From positions 3,246,001 through 3,310,000 of the forward strand of contig NZ_CP012024.1 of NCBI RefSeq assembly GCF_001050115.1: 64,000 bases of DNA. The letters run 5' to 3'. This document shows positions 48,507 through 58,209 of this stretch, piece by piece. The stretch is from Bacillus smithii (GTDB lineage: Bacteria; Bacillota; Bacilli; Bacillales; DSM-4216). Position 1 is the first letter of the stretch; every line of letters starts with the position of its first letter. The notes beneath the pieces are model-generated. The model ran no database searches. It saw nothing but the letters and a program-made list of their open reading frames with translations, and had not been told where the DNA came from. The position numbers and the translations under genes were made by a program.

Positions 48507-48983
48507 AAACATAATCCCCTATTCTTATAATATGGACTTCTTCCCACCATCTTTTTGAAACGGCGATGATTCTTTTCTTGATCGCTGCTGGTTGAACTCT
48601 CCCTCTCATAAGGCATATAAAATGAAATAAATTTACATTTGAAAACAGCTCGCTAAAAAACGTACATTCCCTATTGATCATTCTTGTCAAATTTCTCTGT
48701 CAGCAACCGTGTACACGTCGATTCTTAAACTATGGAACTGTCTTGCAATCGGTTTGTTCGAGAAAAAAAGCAAATGTCCGCAAATGAACCGCTTTTGTCA
48801 ATATATGTTTCCGGCAGAAAACGGGTATAAGCTTATGAATTGATTTTCTCCTAAAACAAGAAGAAAGTATTTTAAAGGATGAATACAACTTGAAAACAAA
48901 ATAATCCTTCTTCTTGTTACAAGGTTATATAAGCCCAAATGGAGAATACTACAAAATACATGAACCTTGTCGCCAAGTTTTTC
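48507..48983. other. Divergent intergenic region
   Basis: About 480 bp without a supportable gene; no clear promoter or hairpin seen. Confidence 0.4.
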
Positions 48984-48998
48984 AAGGGAGTGAAAACA

Positions 48999-50636
48999 TT
49001 GCTTTGCTTAGATAAGAATCACGATCCTATCAAAAATAAAGATTTGATTGCAAACCTTTTGGATACGAAAACAGATTTGAAAAATGTCATCAAGGAGACC
49101 GATGAACTTTTTGATCGATATAGCAACAAGAGAAAGCAACGAAATCCTTTCACCGCTTCTGTGCTTTCTGTCATCAAAAAAACAACAAACTTTTTACCTG
49201 TCCAAAAAAGGAACGATATTTCATGGGAGACAGATCTTGATGAGAACGGTTTTGTTTATCCAATATGGAAAAACCTTTTAGATCAAGAATACATCCATTT
49301 AATGTCCAAGATTGATAGGATCGTAAATGTGTTAGATTACGGAGCTATAGGAGACGGAAAAACCGACAATACCAAAGCGTTTCAAAAAGCGATTGGGAAC
49401 GGGCGGGTAATAGTGCACGTGCCGGAAGGTATTTTTTTAACAAAAGGAATCAAACTGCCTTCTTGGACATGCTTAATCGGAAAAGGAAAAGGCATCACAA
49501 CCATCAAGCTTCATCCCGATGCCCCCATCGAGACAAGATTAGTGACAAATGCCAATCATCGGAAAGGAAATCACCATATTTTGGTAAAAGGGATGAGTTT
49601 AGACTGGAATATAGAACGGCTCGGGAACACGGAGCGTACGAGCGCGGGCGGGCATAGTTCCAGCTGCTTCACATTCGCCAATGTCAAATATGGATGGGTC
49701 AAACAGGTGGAAGCCATTAACCCCGGCCTGCATTGTTTTGATGTGTCCTCAACCCGCTATCATTACGCAGGAGACGGAAAACGCGCCCGAGGCCGAAGCC
49801 GGTACATTTGGCTTGACCAATTAAACGGATATGGGTTTGGCGATGATGGAATCACCACTCATCACAGTGACTACGTTTTTATTTCCAACAGCCACATGTG
49901 CGATCCAAGCGGAAGAGCCCATCCAAAAGGGATATCCAATTCCAACGGCATCGAAGTGGATGATGGATCCAGAAACATATGGCTCGTCCATAACTCGACG
50001 TCAAGATGCTTCGGCGGCGTAGAAATTAAAGCCCACCACAATGCTTCGGCAGCATCCAACATCTACATCATCGGACATTTATCCGTCCACGATAACCGTT
50101 CTTATAACTTCCGTCATATCGGACACCATAAAATCTCGGATCCCGAATCAAAGACGGCTTATAACATAAAGGCGACAATGATGGTGTCAATCGCGCCGAT
50201 CTATACAGATTTATATCAGCATTCTTCCCCCAGGGGACTGGTTGTTTCTGCCTATCGGAACGTAGTCATCAACCATTTTACATTAATAGGCGACCCGGAT
50301 TATGACTACAAGGGAAATCCTGTGATCGCCATTCAGTATCGGGCGCGCAATATCGTGTTGAATCATGTGTCGATACGGAATTTCCATACAGCGGGTGCGG
50401 ATATTAAGATCTTTGGCGGTCCACAGCGGGCAGATGACGTCACCATTCGCCATTCAACCATCCGCCAGTCCGCTCCTCTGGCCATTCAGATTGGTGCCGG
50501 AGTTCAAAATATCCACGTTCATCACTTGAAAGCCTTTAATCCAAACGGCAAATGCGGGCTGAAAACCGTAGAGTTTCCCCCCTCCATTTCCAATTTTCAA
50601 GCTGTGGGCTATAAAATGCCGATTTGTATAAAATAA
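48999..50636 (+). CDS. Pectate-lyase-like parallel beta-helix protein
   Basis: About 545 aa. A Lys-rich helical N-terminus (to about residue 95) precedes a Pectate_lyase_3-type fold: VNVLDYGAIGDGKTDNTKAF, then many short beta-helix rungs with Asn/His/Gly (GFGDDGITTHHSDYVFISNS, NGIEVDDGSRNIWLVHNS). The GDD and NGIEVDD pieces resemble GH28-like active sites. There is no signal peptide. I place the start at TTG 48999 because AAGGGAG lies 8 nt upstream; the frame is open to ATG 48939 without a ribosome site. Its target is unknown. Confidence 0.75.
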   Translation: MLCLDKNHDPIKNKDLIANLLDTKTDLKNVIKETDELFDRYSNKRKQRNPFTASVLSVIKKTTNFLPVQKRNDISWETDLDENGFVYPIWKNLLDQEYIHLMSKIDRIVNVLDYGAIGDGKTDNTKAFQKAIGNGRVIVHVPEGIFLTKGIKLPSWTCLIGKGKGITTIKLHPDAPIETRLVTNANHRKGNHHILVKGMSLDWNIERLGNTERTSAGGHSSSCFTFANVKYGWVKQVEAINPGLHCFDVSSTRYHYAGDGKRARGRSRYIWLDQLNGYGFGDDGITTHHSDYVFISNSHMCDPSGRAHPKGISNSNGIEVDDGSRNIWLVHNSTSRCFGGVEIKAHHNASAASNIYIIGHLSVHDNRSYNFRHIGHHKISDPESKTAYNIKATMMVSIAPIYTDLYQHSSPRGLVVSAYRNVVINHFTLIGDPDYDYKGNPVIAIQYRARNIVLNHVSIRNFHTAGADIKIFGGPQRADDVTIRHSTIRQSAPLAIQIGAGVQNIHVHHLKAFNPNGKCGLKTVEFPPSISNFQAVGYKMPICIK

Positions 50637-50642
50637 AAATTC

Positions 50643-50676
50643 CATCAGGGGAGTTTTTTCATCCTCCCCGATGGTT
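50643..50676 (+). terminator. Hairpin after the beta-helix gene
   Basis: CATC-GGGGAG pairs with CTCCCC-GATG around a T-rich loop. There is no T-run after it, so termination is uncertain. Confidence 0.4.
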
Positions 50677-51023
50677 AGTGGAACTAATCGGTACTTTGGG
50701 GCCGTTGTTCTTACGCCAAGTCATCCGTAGTTGATCTTCATTCCCATAACGACCATATAACATCTTTTCCTGATCTGTTCAATCCGGATAGGGAAGCGGA
50801 GAGTTCATTTCAACCTTCGAAATCTTCTCTTTGCGGTGGTAATTTTTCCTTTTATTTCTTATTCCCAATTCTACTTTTCCATCATCTGCAACGAGAAAAA
50901 AGATGATTCATGTGGGATCAAAGATCTAATAAATCTAATTATGATTTCCTTAGTGCATGTCGTATATTTTTCGTCTTTTAGGTAACCATAAATATAGAGA
51001 AACGAACAGGAAGGTGGGATTTT

Positions 51024-51593
51024 ATGAACCAACATCAACAGCAATTATTCGATTATGTAACAAAATTACAACAAAAAGTAAGTATCTTACATGCAGACTA
51101 TTGGGCACAATATTCCAGTTTTCATACATGGCAATTTTGGGTGGTTGTGTTAATGCTCATCGTTCCCTTAATTGTTTTAGCTTTTACGATAGACAGAGAG
51201 AAAATTTTTTTAATTGGATTTTATGGCTTTAATATACATGCTTGGTTTGCATATATTGATACATACGGGGTAAGGACAAGATTATGGGGATATCCCTATG
51301 AAGCCATTCCTTACTTTCCTAGTTTTTCATTGGATGCCTCCCTTGTTCCGGTCGTCTTTATGCTCGTCTATCAATGGACGTTGAATCACAATAAAAATTT
51401 TTATCTCTATTCCTTTCTTACCGCCTGTGTATTCGCTTTTATCGTGAAACCGATTTTGGCCAGCCTTGGTTTATTAGTCGTATTTGACGGGGTGAACTAT
51501 TTTCACATTTTGATCGTATACTTGATCACATTCTTAATTTCTCGGATTGTAACAAAGATCTTTTTATTGGGTGAAAAAAAACCGGCTCATTAA
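51024..51593 (+). CDS. CBO0543-like membrane protein
   Basis: A 189-aa integral membrane protein with about five hydrophobic segments. The family block AWFAYIDTYGVRTRLWGYPY is visible near residues 70-90, and LDASLVPVVFMLVYQW follows. It resembles the CBO0543 family of spore formers. Function is unknown. Strong ribosome site AGGAAGGTGGG. It is monocistronic by appearance. Confidence 0.82.
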   Translation: MNQHQQQLFDYVTKLQQKVSILHADYWAQYSSFHTWQFWVVVLMLIVPLIVLAFTIDREKIFLIGFYGFNIHAWFAYIDTYGVRTRLWGYPYEAIPYFPSFSLDASLVPVVFMLVYQWTLNHNKNFYLYSFLTACVFAFIVKPILASLGLLVVFDGVNYFHILIVYLITFLISRIVTKIFLLGEKKPAH

Positions 51594-51771
51594 ACTTTAA
51601 CGAACCATTCTGAAATCGATTGAAAAAATGCTTAACAGATCCTACTTTCGATGGAGAGTGAACCCTCACTCTCCTATTTTTTGCTCCCTTGACAATTACC
51701 ACCGATCATGATATCTTGACGTTACTGTTTTTCTATAATTTATAATATAAATTATTTTTTTACAATTTAAT

Positions 51772-51962
51772 ATTGTGGGAACAGGTTCCAAAGACGATTT
51801 TTGTCCTTGGATGAAAAGGGAAGCCCGGTGCAAATCCGGCACGGTCCCGCCACTGTAAGAGGCGAGCAATGCCGATGCAGCCACTGGCCGAAAAGGCTGG
51901 GAAGGTCGGCAAAAAGCGATGACCCTTAAGTCAGGAGACCTGCCTGTTCTGACAACACTGCT
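51772..51962 (+). ncRNA. Cobalamin (B12) riboswitch
   Basis: Contains the B12-riboswitch core in order: GGGAAGCCCGGTGCAAATCC, GGTCCCGCCACTGTAAGAGG, GATGCAGCCACTGG, and the B12 box AAGTCAGGAGACCTGCC. It lies upstream of metE, the B12-independent methionine synthase, so cobalamin should switch metE off. Confidence 0.97.
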
Positions 51963-51989
51963 TTTACCTACGGGAGATAGGGAGGTGTT

Positions 51990-52093
51990 ATGAATGGAAA
52001 AAACAGGGTATTTTACACCCTTTTTTTGGCATTTCTAACTCCTTATCGAACGTTAGAAATGCCTTTTTATTTGGGGAAATTAATTAGGGAGTG
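51990..52093 (+). CDS. Possible leader peptide between riboswitch and metE
   Basis: Directly after the riboswitch, GGGAGG precedes ATG 51990, opening a 34-codon frame (MNGKNRVFYTLFLAFLTPYR...) that runs through the terminator and stops at the TGA (52091-52093) overlapping the metE ribosome site. A second ATG at 51994 in another frame gives a 14-residue peptide (MEKTGYFTPFFWHF). Translation would disturb the terminator hairpin. It may be chance. Confidence 0.3.
52028..52068 (+). terminator. Riboswitch-controlled terminator ahead of metE
   Basis: Perfect 12-bp stem GGCATTTCTAAC / GTTAGAAATGCC (52028-52039, 52052-52063) with a 12-nt loop and TTTTTATTT. A weaker GGGT/ACCC hairpin with T7 sits just before it. 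Confidence 0.9.
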
Positions 52094-52102
52094 AAAAAAC
52101 AC

Positions 52103-54382
52103 ATGAAATCAAGCAATCTTGGTTATCCACGTATTGGTGAAAATCGAGAATGGAAAAAAGCATTGGAACAATTTTGGAAAGGCCAAGTGGATGAAAGCCA
52201 GTTTCTACAGACGATGGAATCCATTCGGCATCAACACTTGAAAAAACAGCATGAAATCGGGATTGACCTTATCCCCGTCGGCGATTTTACGTTTTACGAT
52301 CAAATGTTGGACACGGCAACTATGTTTGGATTAGTACCGGAACGATTTAATTGGAAAGGAAATGACATTCCCCTTTCTGTTTATTTTGCCATGGCGCGCG
52401 GCAGCGACACTGCGCATGCTTGCGAAATGACGAAATGGTTCAATACAAACTACCATTATATTGTGCCTGAATGGAACAACGCCCAACCAAGACTCATTGA
52501 AAACAAGCCGCTGAAAGCGTACCAAGAAGCAAAAAGGAAGCTTGGAATCTTAGGAAAACCTGTACTGATCGGGCCATATACCTTCATCAAACTGTCCAAA
52601 GGATATAAGGAAAAAGAGCTCCCTGCCCTTATTTTGCAGCTTCTTCCTCTTTATGAACAAATTTTACAGGAATTGCAAAATGAAAAGGTAGAATGGCTGC
52701 AAATCGATGAACCTATTCTCGTTACTTCTATTTCCAAAGAGGAAATGAAAACGATCCAGTTCATTTATCATCAATTGCATGAGGCGGCACCAAACTTAAA
52801 AATTATGCTGCAAACATACTTTGATTCCGTCGATTGGTACCAAGAGCTTATGGACTTGCCGATTCAAGGAGTCGGACTCGATTTTGTCCATGGCGGCGAA
52901 AACAACTTAGAATCACTGCTTACTCACGACTTTCCCGACAATAAAGTGCTCGCGGCTGGCATCATTGACGGACGGAACATCTGGCGGTCTGATTTAGCGG
53001 AAAAACGTCATCTCATTGAAAAGATCACTTCTGTCGTTCCGGAATCGATGCTGTGGATTCAACCTTCTTGCAGCTTAATTCATGTACCGGTAACGACGAA
53101 GAACGAAACAAAATTAGACAAAATCATCAAACAATCGTTGGCTTTTGCGGATGAAAAATTAACCGAAATTGTGTTCCTGGCAAGAGATCAACACGGGGTG
53201 GACGACGCTTATTTTCAAGAAAACCAACAAATCATCCAAACATGGAAAAACCATTCGGAAAGACATCGCCAAAGTGTACAGCATGCTCAAAAAAACTTAC
53301 AACATGTATCAGCGAAAAGAAAATCGCCTTATTCCATTCGCCAATCCGTCCAAAAAGAAGCGTTCGACCTCCCCATTCTTCCGACAACGACTATCGGCAG
53401 TTTTCCGCAAACAGCTGATATCCGCAAGGCAAGGCAAAAATGGAAAAAAGGCGAATGGAATGAACAGCAGTACGAACAGTTTATTCAGCAGCAAATTGAA
53501 AAATGGATTTGTCTACAAGAAGAGATAGGACTGGATGTATTGGTTCATGGTGAATTTGAAAGAACCGATATGGTGGAGTTTTTTGGGGAGAAACTGGGAG
53601 GATTCGCTTTTACCGAAAATGGTTGGGTCCAATCGTATGGCTCACGCTGTGTCCGTCCCCCTATTATCTACGGCGACGTAGAATTTTTACAGCCGATGAC
53701 CGTGAAAGAAAGCGTCTATGCACAATCATTAACGGACAAGCCTGTAAAAGGGATGCTTACGGGACCGGTGACGATTTTAAACTGGTCGTTTGTTCGCGAT
53801 GATAAATCTCGTCAAGAAGTATGCGAACAAATTGCGCTCGCTTTAAGAAAAGAAGTGGAAGCATTAGAATCAGCAGGCATTGCGATGATCCAAGTAGATG
53901 AACCCGCTTTGCTGGAAGGATTGCCTTTGAAGGATCATGACAAGCAAAACTATTTGAATTGGGCCGTGCGGGCATTCCGAATCACCACCTCAACAGTCCA
54001 AGATACAACGCAAATTCATACTCATATGTGCTATTGCGATTTTGCTTCTTATTTAGAAGACATCAGCAAAATGGATGCGGATGTGATTTCAATTGAAACA
54101 TCCAGAAGCCATGGCGAAATTATCCCTGTCTTTGAAAAACAAACGTACGACAAAGGAATCGGACTAGGCGTTTATGACATCCACAGCCCTCGAATACCAA
54201 CTGTAGAAGAGATGGCCGCTATTATTGAAAAGTCATTACAAGTGTTGGATCCCGGCCAATTTTGGATTAACCCTGACTGCGGTTTAAAAACAAGAAGTGA
54301 AAAAGAAGCGATTGCCTCTTTAAAAAACATGACGGCTGCAGCCGACGAAATCAGAAACAAACTAAAGGAAACCATACGCTAA
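52103..54382 (+). CDS. metE: Cobalamin-independent methionine synthase
   Basis: A 759-aa enzyme transferring methyl from 5-methyl-tetrahydropteroyl-triglutamate to homocysteine. Both MetE barrels are present: N-terminal SSNLGYPRIGENREWKKALE and C-terminal TTTIGSFPQTADIRKAR. Zinc ligands are in HMCYCDF (His, Cys), in the Glu of the GEIIPVFE region, and NPDCGLKTR (Cys). ATG 52103 is 11 nt after TAGGGAG. Expression is governed by the upstream B12 riboswitch. Confidence 0.97.
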   Translation: MKSSNLGYPRIGENREWKKALEQFWKGQVDESQFLQTMESIRHQHLKKQHEIGIDLIPVGDFTFYDQMLDTATMFGLVPERFNWKGNDIPLSVYFAMARGSDTAHACEMTKWFNTNYHYIVPEWNNAQPRLIENKPLKAYQEAKRKLGILGKPVLIGPYTFIKLSKGYKEKELPALILQLLPLYEQILQELQNEKVEWLQIDEPILVTSISKEEMKTIQFIYHQLHEAAPNLKIMLQTYFDSVDWYQELMDLPIQGVGLDFVHGGENNLESLLTHDFPDNKVLAAGIIDGRNIWRSDLAEKRHLIEKITSVVPESMLWIQPSCSLIHVPVTTKNETKLDKIIKQSLAFADEKLTEIVFLARDQHGVDDAYFQENQQIIQTWKNHSERHRQSVQHAQKNLQHVSAKRKSPYSIRQSVQKEAFDLPILPTTTIGSFPQTADIRKARQKWKKGEWNEQQYEQFIQQQIEKWICLQEEIGLDVLVHGEFERTDMVEFFGEKLGGFAFTENGWVQSYGSRCVRPPIIYGDVEFLQPMTVKESVYAQSLTDKPVKGMLTGPVTILNWSFVRDDKSRQEVCEQIALALRKEVEALESAGIAMIQVDEPALLEGLPLKDHDKQNYLNWAVRAFRITTSTVQDTTQIHTHMCYCDFASYLEDISKMDADVISIETSRSHGEIIPVFEKQTYDKGIGLGVYDIHSPRIPTVEEMAAIIEKSLQVLDPGQFWINPDCGLKTRSEKEAIASLKNMTAAADEIRNKLKETIR

Positions 54383-54395
54383 CTTTATACGCTGA

Positions 54396-54426
54396 AAAGA
54401 AAGGGGCGCGGCTTGCCCCTTTCTTT
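54396..54426 (+). terminator. metE terminator
   Basis: AAAGAAAGGGGC / GCCCCTTTCTTT, perfect 12-bp stem with a 7-nt loop. Confidence 0.92.
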
Positions 54427-54770
54427 CATTATGAATCTAATATATCTTTTCCATATCATGAAAAACACTATGTTATCGCTGTTGCTGAAGGGGTACTTAT
54501 GACCCCTTATGAATGAACAAATCTCACAATCTTCTTTCAATCTATGAACGGTTAAAAAGAACCTTTTCAACTTTCCAAAATAATTTAGAAACCAAAGAAA
54601 TAAAATGCCCCCGGATCCCCTTGTCTATACTCCCCTTTTCTCGTTCAAAACAAACGATTTTCCCATATTAGATTAGTTCTCATCTATGAAAAAATTTTCA
54701 TTTTATAATAAAATGATATAAGACTGTTTTGTTTTTCTTAATAAAGGTAAATTCGTAAGGGTGTATGCAC
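54427..54770. other. Intergenic region metE / GT8 gene
   Basis: AT-rich, no gene; TAAGGG at 54756-54761 is the ribosome site of the next gene. Confidence 0.4.
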
Positions 54771-55574
54771 ATGATGAACATTCTTGTGACACTGAATGCC
54801 AATTACTTACCCCCGCTGAAAGTACTATTACATTCACTGTTCTGCAACAACAAAAACGAGTCATTTTCCATCTATCTTCTATATTCCGACATACCGGATC
54901 AAGACATAAAAACTTTGGAGCAATACATATTCTCAAAAGGACATCGTTTCACTCCCATATTCGTAGATTCGAAATGGTTTCAAGATGCACCTGTATTTCG
55001 GCACTACACATCCGAAATGTATTATCGGCTGGCCGCTTATCAATTTTTGCCGGAGGATGTCGATCGAATATTGTATCTTGATCCGGATATTGTTTGTATT
55101 AATCCGATCACAGATTTTTATTGGACCGATTTTGAAAATTGCTTATTTGTCGCTGCCGAGCACGAACATTCTGCTAAAATGGCGCGGGCAATCAACAAAT
55201 TGCGGTTGCGTACACCAAATGCGAAGGGCTATTTTAATACAGGTGTGTTGTTGATGAACATGGCGTCTATCCGAAAAGAAGTGAATATCGAAGAGATCTA
55301 CCAGTTTATCGAAAAAAACAAATTAAAACTCGTTCTCCCAGACCAAGACGTATTGAATGCTTTATATTGGGATAAAATCAAGCCGGCAGACAGCCTGAAA
55401 TACAATTACGATGCCCGCTATTATGAACTTTCGAAACTGATCCCTAAGCGAAAACACACTATCGACTGGATTCGCCGCAACACCGTTTTAATCCATTATT
55501 GCGGAAAAGACAAGCCTTGGCATAAACAGTACAAAAATGAACTCAAGTGTTTTTACGATCAATATAAGGAATGA
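54771..55574 (+). CDS. Family 8 glycosyltransferase
   Basis: A 267-aa GT-A-fold enzyme of the GT8 family. The DxD metal/nucleotide-sugar motif is in ILYLDPDIVCINPI (about 95-108), with GYFNTGVLLMNM near 155, LPDQDVLNALY near 190 and the C-terminal HYCGKDKPWHK. No membrane helix. It likely adds glucose or galactose to a surface polysaccharide or lipid; donor and acceptor are unknown. No other polysaccharide genes are adjacent. Confidence 0.9.
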   Translation: MMNILVTLNANYLPPLKVLLHSLFCNNKNESFSIYLLYSDIPDQDIKTLEQYIFSKGHRFTPIFVDSKWFQDAPVFRHYTSEMYYRLAAYQFLPEDVDRILYLDPDIVCINPITDFYWTDFENCLFVAAEHEHSAKMARAINKLRLRTPNAKGYFNTGVLLMNMASIRKEVNIEEIYQFIEKNKLKLVLPDQDVLNALYWDKIKPADSLKYNYDARYYELSKLIPKRKHTIDWIRRNTVLIHYCGKDKPWHKQYKNELKCFYDQYKE

Positions 55575-55669
55575 AGATTTCAGAATAACGGAACCATAAA
55601 ACATTGTTAACACTACAGACAATATTATTTTAATGTCTCTCATTCCAAGACTTTCAAGATAAAAAAGTA

Positions 55670-55706
55670 AGAGCTGTATGCGAAGATCTACGCGTACAGC
55701 TCTTTC
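55670..55706 (+). terminator. Terminator of the GT8 gene
   Basis: AGAGCTGTA / TACAGCTCT stem with TTTCGTTCT downstream. Confidence 0.75.
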
Positions 55707-55770
55707 GTTCTGTGGTGAAAAGGGTTAGAAACGCCCCATCTCTACTCGAATTTTGTTTATTAAAATTCGT

Positions 55771-55974
55771 TTAATTGGAATGTATTTTCCGTAATTCGAC
55801 ACTAAATCCAATGATGCCAATAAGACCAGAAATAGCAAAAGTGAAAGGAATTACAAGTGAATGAAATGACGGTGTTTCAAGAAACAAGCGATACACCCCA
55901 TAAACGCATACAATAAGAGAACTTATTAACCCGATTACAGTCCTTGTCTTTATTTTGAATACCGTTACAGAAAA
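55771..55974 (-). pseudogene. Small membrane protein gene truncated by IS607
   Basis: An open minus-strand frame runs from the IS607 right end to a stop at 55771. It encodes VFKIKTRTVIGLISSLIVC, then a second helix (SLVIPFTFAISGLIGIIGFS) and VELRKIHSN. It has no start codon on this side of the element, so its 5' end was removed or displaced. Family unknown. Confidence 0.6.
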
Positions 55975-55991
55975 CTTATAAAAAGTTATAA

Positions 55992-56150
55992 TTTCCTACA
56001 ACTTTTATGTTTCATTACTTCTTCATCGTGTCTGCTTTCACGTCTATCTATTAAACAGATCGCTACTTGCATTTGGTGTAACACTCCAAAGTCGTAAATT
56101 CCCGACTAACGAATCGGTACATGTCTGCATTAACTTGCATTGTTAAGATG
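55992..56150 (-). ncRNA. Probable omega-RNA region of the IS607 TnpB
   Basis: Non-coding segment between the tnpB stop and the element right end, where TnpB guide scaffolds lie. It contains short hairpins such as CGATTCGTTAGTCGGG. Boundaries are inferred from position only. Confidence 0.4.
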
Positions 56151-57321
56151 CAGATTCTAAAACATTTTCACCATATTTTTTAAGATTTATAGACGCTTGA
56201 TAATCTCGATCAACAATATTTCCACATTCGCATTCAAAAGTTCTATCGGATAACTTCAAGTCTTTTTTAACTTTTCCGCAACAAGAACACAACTTAGAAC
56301 TTGGAAACCATCTATCCGCCAAAATGAAGCGAATATTATTCCAATTTGACTTGTATTCAATTTGTCTTCTAAATTCATGGAAACATTGTTGTTGAACAGA
56401 TTCAGCTAAATGTTTATTTTTCATCATACCTTTTACATTCAAATCTTCTAAAACAATAAACATTGGTTTTCTGTTTACGATTTCAGAAGTGATTTGATGT
56501 ATGTAGTTATGACGAATATTCGTTAGTCTTCGTGAAACTTTTAAAAGTTGCTTTTCACTTTTTATAATGTTGTTGGTTTTCCTGTAACGGTTTCCCTCCC
56601 TTCCTTTTTCATATTTTCTTGATATTTTGCGTTGCAACCTACGCTTTTTCTTCTCTAATTGCCTAATTCTTTTTGTTTTATTAATATTTCCATAAACTTT
56701 ACCATCAGAACAAACAGCTAAATCTTTTATTCCTAAGTCAATACCTATCCCTTCTGTTTTTGAAGGAGAATAATCACTATCTGTTTCTATTCCAACAGAT
56801 ACCCACCAATTCAAACCATCAAATGTAAATCGAGGATTCGTATACTTAACATTTTCACCAAATGGAATACGTCCTTTCTCAGCTAATCGAATCCAATTTA
56901 TCTTTTGTTTATTCGACTTCTTACTTGAAGCAAATCCTTCTACTTTTACATGTGTTTTTGTGAATTTAATTTTCACATTGTCTTGATAAAAACTAGGTGT
57001 AGATTTCTTTTTACTCTTGAATTTTGGATATTTTGATAGTCCTTTAAAAAATCGTTTGTAAGCATCACAAGCATCTTTAATCGCTTGTTTCGTTACATTA
57101 TTGCTTACATAATTCAACCAATTAAATTCATCAAGTTTTTTCATTTGAGTAAACTGTTTTCTCAAAGTTGAATCATTGATGAATTTACCACCATTTTGAT
57201 AATTTTCTTGTTGCTTTGCAATTGTCCAATTATAAGCAAATCTAGCTGTATTCGCATATAGAAATAATTTAGTTTTTTGCTTATTATTTGGTTTCAACAT
57301 CACTTTTATTGACTTTATCAT
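56143..57321 (-). CDS. tnpB: RNA-guided nuclease TnpB of IS607
   Basis: A 392-aa intact TnpB. RuvC residues: Asp in GIGIDLGIKDLAVCSDG, Glu in FIVLEDLNVKGMM, and Asp in NIVDRDYQASINL. The zinc ribbon is CSCCGKVKKD with CECG. It is a different lineage from the TnpB at 25.8 kb (low identity, Asn/Lys-rich). Its start lies 38 bp inside tnpA. Confidence 0.93.
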   Translation of the reverse strand: MIKSIKVMLKPNNKQKTKLFLYANTARFAYNWTIAKQQENYQNGGKFINDSTLRKQFTQMKKLDEFNWLNYVSNNVTKQAIKDACDAYKRFFKGLSKYPKFKSKKKSTPSFYQDNVKIKFTKTHVKVEGFASSKKSNKQKINWIRLAEKGRIPFGENVKYTNPRFTFDGLNWWVSVGIETDSDYSPSKTEGIGIDLGIKDLAVCSDGKVYGNINKTKRIRQLEKKKRRLQRKISRKYEKGREGNRYRKTNNIIKSEKQLLKVSRRLTNIRHNYIHQITSEIVNRKPMFIVLEDLNVKGMMKNKHLAESVQQQCFHEFRRQIEYKSNWNNIRFILADRWFPSSKLCSCCGKVKKDLKLSDRTFECECGNIVDRDYQASINLKKYGENVLESAS

Positions 57322-57934
57322 TTAGCAACTCCTCATTTTCCTCAATTAATTCATCTACTAACTTTCTAGTTTTATTAGCACGTTTTCCTTGTAATCTACA
57401 ACTAAATACTGTAACAATCTGTATTAAATCTTCTACAAGTTCTTGTTCATCTGTTTTTTCAGTGCTATCTAAAACTTCAATCTCACACCCATTAAGGTTT
57501 GCCATATACTCAACCAATTCAAAACCAAATCTAAGAAGCCTATCTTTATAGAATACTACTATTTTATCTACTTCTTTGTTATTTATCATTTTGATTAGTT
57601 GACGCAAACCTTTTTTCTTGTAATTAATCCCACTACCAATGTCTTGAATGATTTCATATTCAACATTTAACGATTCTAAATATTTTTTCATATTTTCAAC
57701 TTGTCTTTGCAAATCATCTTTTTGTTTATTAGAAGAAACTCTGCAATAACCAACCACTTTTTGACTAGTTTCTTTAATACCAAGTACCTCTTTAAGTTGA
57801 TCGTGAGAATAATATCTATAGCCGTTTGAGCCAGTATGATGTGGTTTTAATTTTCCACTTTTGTCCCAATTTCTTAAAGTTTGTGGCGTTCGATTGATTA
57901 ATTTGGAAAATTCATGAATGCTATAATATCTCAT
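57284..57934 (-). CDS. tnpA: Serine recombinase of IS607 (TnpA)
   Basis: A 216-aa IS607 recombinase. The N-terminal MerR-like helix-turn-helix (YYSIHEFSKLINRTPQTLRN) is followed by the catalytic resolvase domain, with the nucleophile Ser in VVGYCRVSSNKQKDDLQRQ and the arginine motif VFYKDRLLRFGFELVE. Full length, no disruption, so this element may be mobile. GGAGGAATATAGC precedes the ATG. Confidence 0.95.
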   Translation of the reverse strand: MRYYSIHEFSKLINRTPQTLRNWDKSGKLKPHHTGSNGYRYYSHDQLKEVLGIKETSQKVVGYCRVSSNKQKDDLQRQVENMKKYLESLNVEYEIIQDIGSGINYKKKGLRQLIKMINNKEVDKIVVFYKDRLLRFGFELVEYMANLNGCEIEVLDSTEKTDEQELVEDLIQIVTVFSCRLQGKRANKTRKLVDELIEENEELLNDKVNKSDVETK

Positions 57935-58009
57935 GCTATATTCCTCCTTAAATTAAATATAGCATGAAAAAATTATAAAGTCAATAAAAATTTTATAACT
58001 TTTTATAAG

Positions 58010-58209
58010 TTATTTAAAACTGTTTAAGCCTCCGTAGAACTTATGGAAAGTTTTATATGGTTATATGAACACGCTTATTCAATATATTGGCAAAGTCGCT
58101 AACATGATAACAGGAATCTGCTAATATTTTCTTTTTTCCTAAAATCACTAATGAAGTGATGTAAACCTCAATAGTTTACATATAGTATGAATGTCCACCC
58201 ATTTTCAGA
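58010..58209. other. Flank between IS607 and the broken deacetylase
   Basis: About 200 bp. On the minus strand CGGAGG near 58029 could be the ribosome site of the gene interrupted by IS607, but no start codon follows it before the element. Confidence 0.35.

Larger units (their letters stand above)
55975..58009 (-). mobile_element. IS607-family insertion sequence
   Basis: Carries a MerR-like serine recombinase (tnpA) overlapping tnpB, the IS607 arrangement. Both ends carry CTTATAAAAAGTTATAA in inverted orientation (55975-55991 and 57993-58009), a 17-bp match, which defines the element limits. IS607 elements usually lack target duplications, and none was seen. Confidence 0.85.
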
